A stretch of 64,000 nt of DNA, from NCBI RefSeq assembly GCF_024506395.1, contig NZ_JANIBO010000001.1, positions 496,001 to 560,000 on the forward strand. The letters are read 5' to 3'. Each line of letters begins with the position of its first letter. Positions within the stretch are counted from its first letter, which is position 1. The stretch is from Cetobacterium sp. NK01. Lineage in GTDB: Bacteria > Fusobacteriota > Fusobacteriia > Fusobacteriales > Fusobacteriaceae. A program made the position numbers and the translations under genes. Below, in pieces: positions 25,595 through 35,107 of this stretch. Under the pieces are notes generated by a model. It searched no databases and had not been told where the DNA came from. It saw nothing but the letters and a program-made list of their open reading frames with translations.

Positions 25595-26173
25595 TTAATA
25601 ATTTACACACTCTAACTCAAATTCTTTTTGTTTTTCTAAGCATGATGGACAAACCTTTGGAGCCTCTGTTCCTTCGTGTACATATCCACACTTTCTACAT
25701 TTCCATCTTACATCATTATCTTTTTTAAATACATGATCTTCTCCTAAATTTTTTAATAATTTACGATATCTTTTTTCATGTAATTTCTCAACTTCTACAA
25801 TAACTTTAAATGCTGCTGCAACTTGTGGAAATCCCTCTTCTGCTGCAACTTCTGCAAATCCAGGATATAACTCTGCCCACTCTTCATATTCTCCTGCTGC
25901 CGCTTCCTCTAAATTTTCCATAGTCGTTCCAACTATTCCTGCTGGATAAGTTGCTGTTATCTCAACTGGTCCACCTTCTAAATATGAGAAAAATCTTCTT
26001 GCATGATACTGCTCATTTAAAGCTGTTTCCTCAAATAATGCAGCAATTTGCTCATAACCTTCACTTCTAGCTTTATCTGCAAACAGTGTGTATCTCTGTC
26101 TTGCTTGAGATTCTCCTGCAAAAGCTTTTAATAAATTTTGTTCAGTTTTAGTTCCTTTTATAGATTTACCCAT
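25595..26173 (-). CDS. rbr: Rubrerythrin
   Basis: A 192-residue peroxide-scavenging protein typical of anaerobes. The ferritin-like four-helix domain (1-145) holds di-iron ligands at E21, E54 with the ALNEQYHARR block, and in VEVEKLHEKRY (about 126-136). The C-terminal rubredoxin-like domain has C159, C162, C175 and C178 for a single iron. It reduces H2O2 with electrons from rubredoxin or NADH-linked donors. The strong AGGAGGG site and terminator suggest high expression. Confidence 0.97.
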   Translation of the reverse strand: MGKSIKGTKTEQNLLKAFAGESQARQRYTLFADKARSEGYEQIAALFEETALNEQYHARRFFSYLEGGPVEITATYPAGIVGTTMENLEEAAAGEYEEWAELYPGFAEVAAEEGFPQVAAAFKVIVEVEKLHEKRYRKLLKNLGEDHVFKKDNDVRWKCRKCGYVHEGTEAPKVCPSCLEKQKEFELECVNY

Positions 26174-26252
26174 TGGTATCCCTCCTTTGAATTCTTTCTT
26201 GAATATTGTTCAAATTTTTTTTGATTTTCCTTTTTATTTTTTTATTTATATG

Positions 26253-26274
26253 TTAATATTAAAAAAAATATTAA
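26253..26274. promoter_or_regulatory. AT-rich inverted repeat between rbr and the nitroreductase gene
   Basis: TTAATATT and AATATTAA separated by six A, in the divergent region 18 bases before the nitroreductase start. It may be an operator, but such AT repeats arise by chance in this base composition. Confidence 0.35.
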
Positions 26275-26291
26275 TCTAAACAGGAGGATTT

Positions 26292-26804
26292 ATGGATTTT
26301 TTATCAAGAAGATCAATTAGAAAATATACTTCACAAAATATTGAAAAAGAAAAATTAGATGAAATACTAAAAGTAGCTCTAACTGCTCCTACTGGAAGAA
26401 ATTTAAAACCATTTGAATTAATTCTAATAAAAGAAAAAAATGCATTAAACAAGTTATCTCTATCAAAATCTATTGGGTCTGCTATGTTAAAAGAAGCTAA
26501 TGCAGCTATTATTATCTTAGGTAATCCTGAAATTTCAAATACTTGGAATGAAGATGCTTCTATTGTTTCTTTTAGCATACAACTTAAAGCTTTTGAATTA
26601 GAACTTGGAAGCTGTTGGATAAATGTTAAAGATAGAAAAACAAGTGATAATATAGAATCAGAAGAATATATTAAAAACAATTTTAATATACCTAGTCACT
26701 TAAAAATAGTTTCTATCATTTCCTTAGGTTATCCAAATGAACACAAACCTCCACATGATGATAAAGATATGGATTTTTCTAAAATTCATTTAGAGAAATA
26801 TTAA
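26292..26804 (+). CDS. Nitroreductase family protein (FMN)
   Basis: A 170-residue FMN-dependent oxidoreductase. The N-terminal RRSIRKYTSQNIEKEKL (about 6-22) with FMN-binding Arg and Ser, TAPTGRNLKPFELILI (about 36-51) and the C-terminal ISLGYPNEHK (about 146-155) are family signatures. Substrates vary widely (quinones, nitro compounds, flavins), so none is assigned. It is transcribed away from rbr and shares its regulatory region; a link to oxidative stress is plausible but inferred. Confidence 0.9.
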   Translation: MDFLSRRSIRKYTSQNIEKEKLDEILKVALTAPTGRNLKPFELILIKEKNALNKLSLSKSIGSAMLKEANAAIIILGNPEISNTWNEDASIVSFSIQLKAFELELGSCWINVKDRKTSDNIESEEYIKNNFNIPSHLKIVSIISLGYPNEHKPPHDDKDMDFSKIHLEKY

Positions 26805-26832
26805 AAAAAGCCAAAATTAATTGGCTTTTTTT
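26803..26832. terminator. Bidirectional terminator between nitroreductase and hugZ genes
   Basis: A 12-bp stem (AAAAAAAGCCAA with TTGGCTTTTTTT) and 6-base loop between convergent genes. Confidence 0.9.
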
Positions 26833-26833
26833 A

Positions 26834-27340
26834 CTATCTATGAGATTTTTTATCTCCTGTCATTTGAATAACATCTCCATCTTTTAAATTATATGCTTGT
26901 CCAAATCCTTTTACAAATCTTCCATTAACTATATTTAACTTTACTAAATGAAAATCTTGCATTTTACGAACAACTTTCATTCCTTCTCCAACTTTCTCTT
27001 CAAAAGCATCTAATATTACATCAAATTTTTCATCTCTTTCCTTAAATTCAGCTACTACATTGTATCTTAATCTCTTTCTTACTAGAACAGAAGCTGCATC
27101 TTTCTCATCTTGTAAAAACATAATTTCAAATTGAGGATTATCTTTTAAATTATCAAAATGATCTCCAATTTCACTAATGTAAATATATCCTTCTCCTTCG
27201 AAATTTAAGTATGGAGCATATGTCACATCAACATCTCCATTTTTAGATTTTGTTCCTAATATAACTGATTTAAAGTCTCCTCTAAACTCTTCTACCTCTT
27301 TTTTTATTTGTTCTTTATCAAATTTTATTGGCATCATCAT
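26834..27340 (-). CDS. hugZ: HugZ/HutZ-type haem utilisation protein
   Basis: A 168-residue split-barrel protein of the pyridoxamine-oxidase-like fold. The C-terminal block DFHLVKLNIVNGRFVKGFGQ (about 134-153) matches the HugZ/HutZ haem oxygenase group. A histidine two residues from the end (H167) could bind haem, as a C-terminal His does in HugZ. The AYN turn and length agree. In an anaerobe it may chiefly bind or store haem, since cleavage by this family needs oxygen. It has its own promoter at the edge of the haem island. Confidence 0.85.
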   Translation of the reverse strand: MMMPIKFDKEQIKKEVEEFRGDFKSVILGTKSKNGDVDVTYAPYLNFEGEGYIYISEIGDHFDNLKDNPQFEIMFLQDEKDAASVLVRKRLRYNVVAEFKERDEKFDVILDAFEEKVGEGMKVVRKMQDFHLVKLNIVNGRFVKGFGQAYNLKDGDVIQMTGDKKSHR

Positions 27341-27387
27341 AATTATTTTTTTCTCCTTTAATTTTGTTAATCAAACTATTTAAATAT

Positions 27388-27416
27388 ATGATATATTTTT
27401 TAACAAACTTTGTCAA
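27388..27416 (-). promoter_or_regulatory. hugZ promoter
   Basis: Minus-strand TTGACA (27416-27411), 17-base spacer, TATCAT (27393-27388). The -35 region TTGACAAAGTTT is identical to that of hutX. Confidence 0.75.
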
Positions 27417-27443
27417 GAATATTTTATACCTTTATTGTGTATT

Positions 27444-29144
27444 TTATAAATTTCCAGCTTTGTACATATTAAAAAATACACCTTTTTTATCAATTAAACT
27501 TTGAAAATCGCCTATTTCCTTAATTCCATCTTTACCTAAAACTACAATTTTGTTAAATTTTTTAAGTGTATTTAATCTATGAGCTATTGAAATTATTATT
27601 TTATCTTCAAATTTCTGTAGAATATTATCCATTATTTTTTTCTCTAAAATATTGTCCAATGCTGAAGTTCCTTCATCTAAAAATATGATTTCTGGGTCTT
27701 TTAAAAATAATCTTGCCATTGATAGCCTTTGCTTCTGTCCTGAACTCAATTCAATTCCACCTTGGCCTAGTTTTGTATTTTCTTTCTTTTCTAAACTTTC
27801 TACAAATTCTTTTAATTCAGCTAATTCTAATGCTTCTTCTATCTCTTTTTTTGTTGCATCTCTTTTTACTACTTTTATATTCTCTAATATTGTTTCATTC
27901 ATCAAACTATCTCTCTGATCGACTATCGCTATTCTATTTAACAAACTTTCTCTATCTACCTCATGGATGCATAAATCATTTATAAAAATTGTATTTTCTT
28001 CAGGTAAAAATGTTCTTTTTAAAAGTGAAAATATTGTTGTTTTTCCTACTCCACTCTCTCCAACAAATGCTACTTTTTCTCCTTTTTCTATAGTTATTGA
28101 TAAATTTTTTATAACTTCTTGTTTATCAAATGCAAAATTTAATCCGTCTACCTTTATACTGTCTATATTTTTTTCTATAATTGTATTTCCATCTTTAATA
28201 TTTGGAATATTCATAATTTCTAAAAACCTGCTTATTCCTGTAGCTCCTCTTTGAAATACATCTACAAGGCCCATAAGTCTTAAAAGATACACTCTAAATC
28301 TATTAGTCAATAATATAAAACTCACAATAATTCCAAAACTTATTTCACCTTTTATATGCATGTATCCACCTATAAATATAACAATAAGTTGAGTGAGTTG
28401 ATTATAAAAATTAATACCGGACATTAAAGCTGATGTATTAAATATATTATTTTTCTCTACACTTAATAACTCTTTATTTTTACTTGAAAACTTCTCTAAA
28501 GTATCTTTTTCTAGGACATTATCTTTTATAAAGAATATAGTTTTCAATGAATCGTGAATTCCTGATGTTAATTTAGAAAATCTTTCTCTTACTTCTATGT
28601 AGCCATATTTTAATTTCTTATTTTGAATTATTGTAAAATATATAGCTATTGGTAATGGAATCATTGTTATTAAAGTTAACTTCAAATTAAAAGTAGCCAT
28701 TAAAGCCATAGCTCCGGCTATTGATAATATTGAAAATAAAAAATCTTCTAGTCCTCTATATAGAAGAGCTGAAACATTTTCTAAGTCATTTGTAACTCTT
28801 GATATGATATCTCCACTTTGATTTTTCATAAAATATGTATCTGGTTGATTTAATATTTTTTTAAATAAATCTTCTCTCATAAAAAATTTTATTCTATTTC
28901 CCATCAACTGTCCTCTTGAACTAGAGTAAATTGATAAAAATAATCTTATAATATAAAGCGTTAATAAAAAAGCTGAGAACATAAAAAATTCATTTATATT
29001 TTTCTTGGGAATTGAGTTATCAATTAAATTTTGGACAACTATCGGTCCATATAAATCCAGTACGGTTACAAAAAAACTGCTAACTAAAAAATAAGTTAGC
29101 AGTTTTCTTTCTTTTAAATAGTACTTGAAAATACTATTTAACAT
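27444..29144 (-). CDS. ABC-type half-exporter in the haem island
   Basis: A 566-residue fused membrane and ATPase protein. Six helices cover about 15-300 and the ATPase domain about 325-566, with Walker A GESGVGKTT (about 357-365), signature LSSGQKQRLSMAR (about 466) and Walker B IIFLDEGTSAL (about 486). The layout is that of homodimeric exporters such as MsbA or CydC. Its start overlaps the binding-protein stop by 11 bases, so it belongs to the haem operon and should be made with it. The substrate is unknown; a haem, porphyrin or linear tetrapyrrole product is a reasonable guess. Confidence 0.9.
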   Translation of the reverse strand: MLNSIFKYYLKERKLLTYFLVSSFFVTVLDLYGPIVVQNLIDNSIPKKNINEFFMFSAFLLTLYIIRLFLSIYSSSRGQLMGNRIKFFMREDLFKKILNQPDTYFMKNQSGDIISRVTNDLENVSALLYRGLEDFLFSILSIAGAMALMATFNLKLTLITMIPLPIAIYFTIIQNKKLKYGYIEVRERFSKLTSGIHDSLKTIFFIKDNVLEKDTLEKFSSKNKELLSVEKNNIFNTSALMSGINFYNQLTQLIVIFIGGYMHIKGEISFGIIVSFILLTNRFRVYLLRLMGLVDVFQRGATGISRFLEIMNIPNIKDGNTIIEKNIDSIKVDGLNFAFDKQEVIKNLSITIEKGEKVAFVGESGVGKTTIFSLLKRTFLPEENTIFINDLCIHEVDRESLLNRIAIVDQRDSLMNETILENIKVVKRDATKKEIEEALELAELKEFVESLEKKENTKLGQGGIELSSGQKQRLSMARLFLKDPEIIFLDEGTSALDNILEKKIMDNILQKFEDKIIISIAHRLNTLKKFNKIVVLGKDGIKEIGDFQSLIDKKGVFFNMYKAGNL

Positions 29145-30018
29145 TTGACAACTCCTTGTATAACTCCTCTAAAGCATCAATTACTCTAGGTGTTCCTCTT
29201 AGTATTTTGTCTGATTCAATTATCATTATATTCCCTTTTTGTCCCGCTTTTGTTTGTTTTACAACTGGATTACTATTTAAAATATCATTTTTATTTTTTA
29301 TAGCCATTGAACCTACAAGTATATCCGGATTTTCTGCTAATAAAAATTCTGGCGATAATATTGGTCTTCCACCTGGTAACCCTTTTGCTATATTTTCTAT
29401 TCCTAAAGTATCGAAAATTTGACCTGGTAATGAATTTGGACTAAACACCATCATTGGAGATGTTGAAAATAAAAATCCTCCCTTTATTTTTAAAGGTTTT
29501 TCCGCTATTTTCTCTTTTATCATTTTTAATTTTAAATTATAACTATCAATTAATCTATCTGTATTTTCTTCCTTTCCAGTTATAACTCCATATATTTCTA
29601 AATTATTTAAAATTTGTTCAAAAGAATTAGCTTCATTAATTATAAAGTTTAATTTTCTTGCTTTTAAACTTTCTCCAAAACTTTCAGACATAGTATTTAG
29701 TATTACTAAATCTGGGCTATACATTAAAACTTGTTCTACTGAAGGTTTCATTATTATTCCTGCTTTTGGTAAATCCTTTGTTTTTTCTTGTGGCCAAATT
29801 GGATTTTTTGCAGTGTCTGCTATTGCTACTATATTATTTTCTCCACCAATTAAATAAAATGCTTCCACTGCTGCCGGATCTAATATTAAAACTTTTTTAT
29901 ACTCTTTCTTTGCTATTTTATTCCCTCTTGAATCTATAATAAAATCATTTTCTATTTTTAAAGCATAAACTAGATTACTAATTAAAATAGTAAAAATTAA
30001 TGTTATTACTCTTTTCAT
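29134..30018 (-). CDS. hmuT: Periplasmic haem or iron-complex binding protein
   Basis: A 294-residue class III periplasmic binding protein with a cleavable signal peptide (about 1-19, no lipobox). It has two lobes joined by a long helix (about 150-175), with recognisable blocks VEAFYLIGGENNIVAIAD, SVEQVLMYSPDLVIL and PGGRPILSPEFLLAENPDIL. It should collect haem from the receptor and pass it to the permease. It is 8 bases after the ATPase gene, and its end overlaps the exporter gene. The haem substrate is inferred from the neighbours. Confidence 0.88.
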   Translation of the reverse strand: MKRVITLIFTILISNLVYALKIENDFIIDSRGNKIAKKEYKKVLILDPAAVEAFYLIGGENNIVAIADTAKNPIWPQEKTKDLPKAGIIMKPSVEQVLMYSPDLVILNTMSESFGESLKARKLNFIINEANSFEQILNNLEIYGVITGKEENTDRLIDSYNLKLKMIKEKIAEKPLKIKGGFLFSTSPMMVFSPNSLPGQIFDTLGIENIAKGLPGGRPILSPEFLLAENPDILVGSMAIKNKNDILNSNPVVKQTKAGQKGNIMIIESDKILRGTPRVIDALEELYKELSNVK

Positions 30019-30026
30019 CTTTCCTC

Positions 30027-30800
30027 CTAAACTAATGGAATAATATATGGTATTCCACTCTGATCTTTTATAACTTTAGCCTTTAAATTATAAACTTTTT
30101 GTAAATTTTCTTCTGTCAAAACTTCAGATGGTGTTCCTTGATATTTTATCTCTCCATCTTTCATCATAATAAGTTCATCACAAAACATAGCAGCTAAATT
30201 TAAATCATGTAATACTGCTACTCCTGTTAAAGATTTTTCAACCACTAAGCTTTTTACCTTATTTAATAATTCAACTGCATGATTTAAATCTAAAGCTGAA
30301 GTTGGTTCATCTAATAATAAAATTTCTGGATCTTGAGTTAAAGCTCTTGCTAATAAAACTCTTTGAAACTCTCCTCCAGAAAGACTAATTGCTACTCTTT
30401 CAGAAAATTTTTCCAATCCTAAAAACTTTAAATTATCTTCAACTTTTCTTCTATCTTCATATGAATATCCTGCCCAACTAGATTTTAAATGAGGAAGTCT
30501 CCCCATTAAAACAAAATCCTTTACTGACATATTTGTCATTAAATTTGACTTTTGTGGAACTAAGGAAACTAATCTTGCTTTCTCTTTTTTAGAAAGTTCC
30601 TTTGTTTCCTTTCCATTAAACTCAATATCCCCTTCACTTGGATTTAAATATCCTAATATATTCTTTAAAAATGTCGATTTACCACAACCGTTTGGTCCTA
30701 ATATCCCTGTCATTTTTCCTTTAGTTATATTAACTTTTAATTTTTTTAAAATCTCTCTCTCTCCATAAGAAAATGACAGATTATTCACTTTTACACCCAT
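30027..30800 (-). CDS. hmuV: ABC importer ATPase, haem/iron-siderophore type
   Basis: A 257-residue FecE/HmuV-like ATPase. Walker A is GPNGCGKST (about 35-43), signature LSGGEFQRVLLARAL (about 138) and Walker B ILLLDEPTSALD (about 161), followed by the switch His in LHDLNLA. Its ATG overlaps the permease stop by one base (TAATG), a normal coupling for BtuCD-type importers. Confidence 0.93.
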   Translation of the reverse strand: MGVKVNNLSFSYGEREILKKLKVNITKGKMTGILGPNGCGKSTFLKNILGYLNPSEGDIEFNGKETKELSKKEKARLVSLVPQKSNLMTNMSVKDFVLMGRLPHLKSSWAGYSYEDRRKVEDNLKFLGLEKFSERVAISLSGGEFQRVLLARALTQDPEILLLDEPTSALDLNHAVELLNKVKSLVVEKSLTGVAVLHDLNLAAMFCDELIMMKDGEIKYQGTPSEVLTEENLQKVYNLKAKVIKDQSGIPYIIPLV

Positions 30801-31768
30801 TAGTTTCCTCCTTTAGCTTTAAATGCTAAGTATAAGAAGAATGGAGCTCCAAAGAATGCCGTAACAACTCCAATTGGAATCTCAACAGGTGCTAAAAACA
30901 ATCTTCCTATTGTGTCACAAACTAATAGAAAAAATCCTCCTGCCAAGGCAGCATTAGGAATTAATCTAGAGTTAGATGGTCCTACTAACATTCTTATTGA
31001 ATGAGGTATAATTAATCCTACAAAACCAATCATTCCTGAAAAAGCAACTGAAAATGCTACAACTAATGCTGACACTGTTAATACTTTTGCTTTCAATGTA
31101 TGTACATCAACTCCTAAAGAGTTAGCTTCTTCATCTCCTGATAATAATGCATCTAATTGATTTCTTTGTAAGTAAAAAAATATTAAAGAAAAAACTAATG
31201 GAATTATAAGTAAAAATACTTTTGTCCAAGTTGCTCCTCCTAAATACCCCATTAACCACATAGTTATCTTAAAAGATTCCTCTCCTATTAAATACATAGC
31301 AAAAGATGTAAAAGCACCTATAAAAGCTGATACAGCTATTCCTACTATTAGAAGAGTTGTTATGTCAACCTTACCACTTCTATTTGATAACTTAAATATA
31401 ATGAATGTACTTATTAAGCATGATAAAAATGCCAATATCCCATAAAAAATATCTGGTAATTGAAATACATATGCTATCACAGCCCCGAATGTAGCACTTG
31501 CTGCAATTCCTATTATATATGGATCAGCTAGTGGATTCTGAAATACGGCTTGAACTACAACTCCACTTGATGAAAGCATCATTCCTATTAATAATGCCAT
31601 CACTATTCTTGGTAATCTTATATCATAAATTATTGTTTTTATATAATCTGGTGCTGTACTTATGGAAAATAGTTGTTCCAATGGTACAGAAACACTTCCT
31701 AAACCAATAGAAAGTGTTCCTGTTAGTATTATTCCCAGAATTAATATTAACGATATGTGTTTTTTCAT
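30800..31768 (-). CDS. hmuU: ABC importer permease, FecCD/HmuU family
   Basis: A 322-residue permease with about ten membrane helices. It has the FecCD motifs RLPRIVMALLIGMMLSSSG (about 48-66), QAVFQNPLADPYIIG (about 69-83) and the coupling loop FVGLIIPHSIRMLVG (about 248-262). It pairs with the downstream ATPase and binding protein as a BtuCD-type importer; haem is the likely substrate from context. The start follows AGGAG 17 bases after the receptor gene... the order is receptor, permease, ATPase, binding protein. Confidence 0.93.
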   Translation of the reverse strand: MKKHISLILILGIILTGTLSIGLGSVSVPLEQLFSISTAPDYIKTIIYDIRLPRIVMALLIGMMLSSSGVVVQAVFQNPLADPYIIGIAASATFGAVIAYVFQLPDIFYGILAFLSCLISTFIIFKLSNRSGKVDITTLLIVGIAVSAFIGAFTSFAMYLIGEESFKITMWLMGYLGGATWTKVFLLIIPLVFSLIFFYLQRNQLDALLSGDEEANSLGVDVHTLKAKVLTVSALVVAFSVAFSGMIGFVGLIIPHSIRMLVGPSNSRLIPNAALAGGFFLLVCDTIGRLFLAPVEIPIGVVTAFFGAPFFLYLAFKAKGGN

Positions 31769-31785
31769 ATTAATTCTCCTATTTT

Positions 31786-33819
31786 TTAGAAATTATATTT
31801 AAATCCTGCGTAAAGACTTCTCTCTGCAGCTGGATTATACTCTTTGCCATCTGAGCTTATAGAGTTATAATACTTTTCATTAAATATATTATTAATTCCT
31901 GTATAAATTCTTAAACTTTCAACTGGTCTATAATTTAATGTTAAGTTTGTCACAATGTTTTCATTCTGTTTACCCTCTGTATTTTTATTATTTAAATAAT
32001 AACCTGACGAATAAACTGTATCCCAAATAACATTAACTTTTGAAGTTATTTTATAATCTAATGCTATATTAAATCTATTTGTAGGAACATCTGCTATTTC
32101 ATTTCCCTCAATTGATTTATCTTGATCTTTTAATATTTTTGTCTTAACTAAAGCATATCCTTCTCTTACTGTTAGATTTCCAAAGTACTGCTCTGCATTT
32201 AACTCTAAACCATATCTTCTTGTTTTTCCAATATTATAATTTCTAAAATTCATTCCTGTATAATTTTCTGTTGCTATTTCATCATTTGTTTCAGTTAAAT
32301 ATATTGCTCCACTTATAAAACTTCCAAATATATAATCTTTAAAACCTGTTTCATATGTTATATATGTTTCTGAATCTAAATCATTATTAATATATGCTCC
32401 ATCTATTTTATCTACTAATTGTGAAGGTGTTGGAGAAGTAAACCCTTTTTCTCCCTTCACATAGATATTTCCTGTCTCTGAATACAAATAGTTTCCTACT
32501 AACTCATAAGCCATATTTTCCATAGTTGTTTTTCTATTTATACTTGTATCTGATGTTGTTGCCCCACTTGATAAAGAACTTTTTGTATATGATCTATCAG
32601 TTTTATAATCTGCATATTCATATCTTACACCTTGAGTAAATTCAAATTTACCAATTGCATTTCTATTTAAAACAAATACACTATGAGTATCTTTAATTAA
32701 ATCATTTTTATATTTTTCTGAACTAAACATATCCATTTGACTATCTCTTTTCAAGTTGTTATTTATATAGTCATACCCTAAAATTAAACTACTTGATTCT
32801 CCATAGCTAACTTTTAATTTCGGTTTAAATCCTATCTTTTCGTCAGTATAATCCATATAATTTTTAACACTATAACTCATTTTTTCATAATTATTTTCAT
32901 TATATATATCTGTTTTCTGATAGAATCCAACTAAATCTAAAGTTACTTTTTCATTAAATTTGTACTCATATTTTCCTGTAAATTCATCTTTCTTAGTATT
33001 ATTAACAATTAACTCATCATATTTACCAACAAGACCATTACTTTTAGGATTTGATAACATCTCTTTTGTAAGAGCTCTAGGTGATGTTGCATCATCCTTA
33101 TATCTTGAGTACTTAAAGGTAAAACTTTGATTTTCATCAATTTTATATTTTAAACTTCCTTCAAAATACTCTGAATCTGATTCATCCCCATCTCTAAACC
33201 CCTTGTAATCATTCTTAGTATAATTAATATTTATACCTAAATCTCCAACTGTCGTTCCATAAGAAACCTCACCTTTTTTTCCACCAAAAGTATTTAGCTC
33301 TCCTGAAACAGAACCTCCTGTATAACCTGCTCCTGATTTTGTCACAATATTTATTATTCCACCTCTTGTTCCACTTCCATAAAGAATAGCTCCTCCGCCT
33401 GGAATAACCTCAATTTTTTCAATATTTTCAACCGGAACTGTATTAATTGGTGTTTTTGCATGAGATGTATCTAATAAGTTTACACTTACACCATCTATTA
33501 AAACTTGTACATTTGCTGTTGCTTTACTTCCTTGTCCTCTCATATCAATTATTGGATCTTTTGGATCACCTATTAAATTGACACTTGGTACATCTTTTAA
33601 AGCCTCTGATACAGATTGATAATTCTTTTCCTCTATATCTTTAGCTGTAATAACTGTTACTGTATTTGTTACATTTCTTTGTGCTGTTTCAAACCCCGTT
33701 GTTGAAATCACACTTTCATTTAATTTAACCCCTTTATTAGCTTCTTCATAGAAAAAATCATCATTTGAATAACTTAAAGCTGTTACTATTAAACTTAGTA
33801 CTGCTATTCTTTTGTTCAT
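31786..33819 (-). CDS. hmuR: TonB-dependent outer-membrane haem receptor
   Basis: A 677-residue outer-membrane receptor. A signal peptide (about 1-17) is followed by a TonB-box-like ESVISTTG segment (about 34), a plug domain (about 50-160; IDMRGQGSKA, GGGAILYGSGTRGGIINIVTK) and a 22-strand barrel ending in a terminal Phe (GFKYNF). It should bind haem or a haemoprotein. The FRAP/NPNL haem motif of classical HemR proteins is not obvious, so substrate is inferred from the haem operon around it. Confidence 0.92.
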   Translation of the reverse strand: MNKRIAVLSLIVTALSYSNDDFFYEEANKGVKLNESVISTTGFETAQRNVTNTVTVITAKDIEEKNYQSVSEALKDVPSVNLIGDPKDPIIDMRGQGSKATANVQVLIDGVSVNLLDTSHAKTPINTVPVENIEKIEVIPGGGAILYGSGTRGGIINIVTKSGAGYTGGSVSGELNTFGGKKGEVSYGTTVGDLGININYTKNDYKGFRDGDESDSEYFEGSLKYKIDENQSFTFKYSRYKDDATSPRALTKEMLSNPKSNGLVGKYDELIVNNTKKDEFTGKYEYKFNEKVTLDLVGFYQKTDIYNENNYEKMSYSVKNYMDYTDEKIGFKPKLKVSYGESSSLILGYDYINNNLKRDSQMDMFSSEKYKNDLIKDTHSVFVLNRNAIGKFEFTQGVRYEYADYKTDRSYTKSSLSSGATTSDTSINRKTTMENMAYELVGNYLYSETGNIYVKGEKGFTSPTPSQLVDKIDGAYINNDLDSETYITYETGFKDYIFGSFISGAIYLTETNDEIATENYTGMNFRNYNIGKTRRYGLELNAEQYFGNLTVREGYALVKTKILKDQDKSIEGNEIADVPTNRFNIALDYKITSKVNVIWDTVYSSGYYLNNKNTEGKQNENIVTNLTLNYRPVESLRIYTGINNIFNEKYYNSISSDGKEYNPAAERSLYAGFKYNF

Positions 33820-33837
33820 AATTTTAATCCCTCTCCA

Positions 33838-35100
33838 TTACTTTTTTATTAATCCTAAAGTTTTTTCAACAACTGTTGTTAAAATCTCTCTAGATATATT
33901 GTTACCCCAAAATAAGCCATCTTCAGTTAGTTTATAATGTTCTTTATCTTCTAATATAAAATTATTCTCTTTTAACTCAAATAGTAATTCTTCAAAAACT
34001 ATCATTTCTTCAGATGTTAATATATTTTTTACTATATTTTTATCTATTTGTGGAAATTGAAACAATCCGCTAAATTTATCCAATCTTTGTTGATAATCAC
34101 TTTTTTCAACAAACATTGACATCTCTTTCTTCATTCTAAAAATAGATATATTATCAACATTTCCTCCAGCTCCAACTCCAATTGGAAAAGTGTCTCCTCC
34201 AAAGTTTCTAGTTTTTATATATTTATATTTATCTCTTCCTTTTTTTGCTATTTTCGTTAACTCCAATACATAATAATCACTATCTTTAGCTAACTCTTTT
34301 ATAAACGCATCATGTAACTCTCTCTCTCTTTTTAAATCCTCTTGAACTTTAACTTTTTCGTCTTTTATGTCATGAAATAATGTTGAACCTTCATGAACCA
34401 TTAATGAATAAAAACTTGAACTTCCTAAATCTAACTTTTTTATAATCTTGGCATCCTCTATAGCATCCTCTATTTTTTGCGTTGGATAGTTATAAATAAT
34501 ATCTATGCAAACTTCTCCATTAAATTTTTCTTTTAATTGAATTAATCTCTCTATTGTTTCATTTTTCGAATACGTTCTATTGTAAAATTTTCTTCCTTCA
34601 TCTGAGAAACTTTGAATACCTACAGATAATCTATTAACTCCATATTTATTCATTAACTCTATTTTTTCATCATTTAAATTATGTAATGTTGTTTCTAAAG
34701 TAAATTCATATTCTGCAGAAAATTTTATATTTCTATTAACACTTTGAAGTATTTTTTCCAATTGATTATTTTTATAAACTGTTGGAGTTCCTCCACCAAA
34801 ATATATTACATCTACACTTTTTTCCTTAAAATATCTATAGTCCCCATATTTATCAAATTCACTAACTATATAATCTGCATAAGAATCTAAACTTCCACTC
34901 AATTGCTCTCTATTTAAATTACAAAACGAACAAATTTTATCACAATATGGTGTATGAACATATATAGCTCTTGGAATATCTTTAGGTTCCTCTTTTAATC
35001 TGTTTAAAAATTCTTCCTCTGTAACTCTTTTTTGAGGATAATATTTTCCTATCAATCCACTAGAATTATGATGACTTTTATATCTTGTTTCAAAATTCAT
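33838..35100 (-). CDS. hmuW: Radical SAM anaerobic haem-degradation protein (HmuW/ChuW/HutW-like)
   Basis: A 420-residue HemN-like radical SAM protein. The cluster motif CDKICSFC is at about 53-60, preceded by YVHTPY; GGGTPT is near 102-107 and the SVGIQSFS block near 156-163. The C-terminal region has a winged-helix part typical of HemN and HutW. ChuW and the Fusobacterium nucleatum HmuW open the haem ring without oxygen to release iron and a linear tetrapyrrole. Its position directly after exbD and before the receptor supports this over coproporphyrinogen dehydrogenase. Confidence 0.9.
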   Translation of the reverse strand: MNFETRYKSHHNSSGLIGKYYPQKRVTEEEFLNRLKEEPKDIPRAIYVHTPYCDKICSFCNLNREQLSGSLDSYADYIVSEFDKYGDYRYFKEKSVDVIYFGGGTPTVYKNNQLEKILQSVNRNIKFSAEYEFTLETTLHNLNDEKIELMNKYGVNRLSVGIQSFSDEGRKFYNRTYSKNETIERLIQLKEKFNGEVCIDIIYNYPTQKIEDAIEDAKIIKKLDLGSSSFYSLMVHEGSTLFHDIKDEKVKVQEDLKRERELHDAFIKELAKDSDYYVLELTKIAKKGRDKYKYIKTRNFGGDTFPIGVGAGGNVDNISIFRMKKEMSMFVEKSDYQQRLDKFSGLFQFPQIDKNIVKNILTSEEMIVFEELLFELKENNFILEDKEHYKLTEDGLFWGNNISREILTTVVEKTLGLIKK

Positions 35101-35107
35101 TATTTAA

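Noticed and set aside
26276..26680. A 134-codon minus-strand frame opposite the nitroreductase gene
   Set aside because: Antisense shadow; the plus-strand frame has clear family motifs and a ribosome site.
33838..35100. Reading the radical SAM gene as HemN coproporphyrinogen dehydrogenase
   Set aside because: The fold is shared, but its place between exbD and a haem receptor gene and beside a BilS/HmuF-like flavodoxin fits the HutW/ChuW/HmuW group better.
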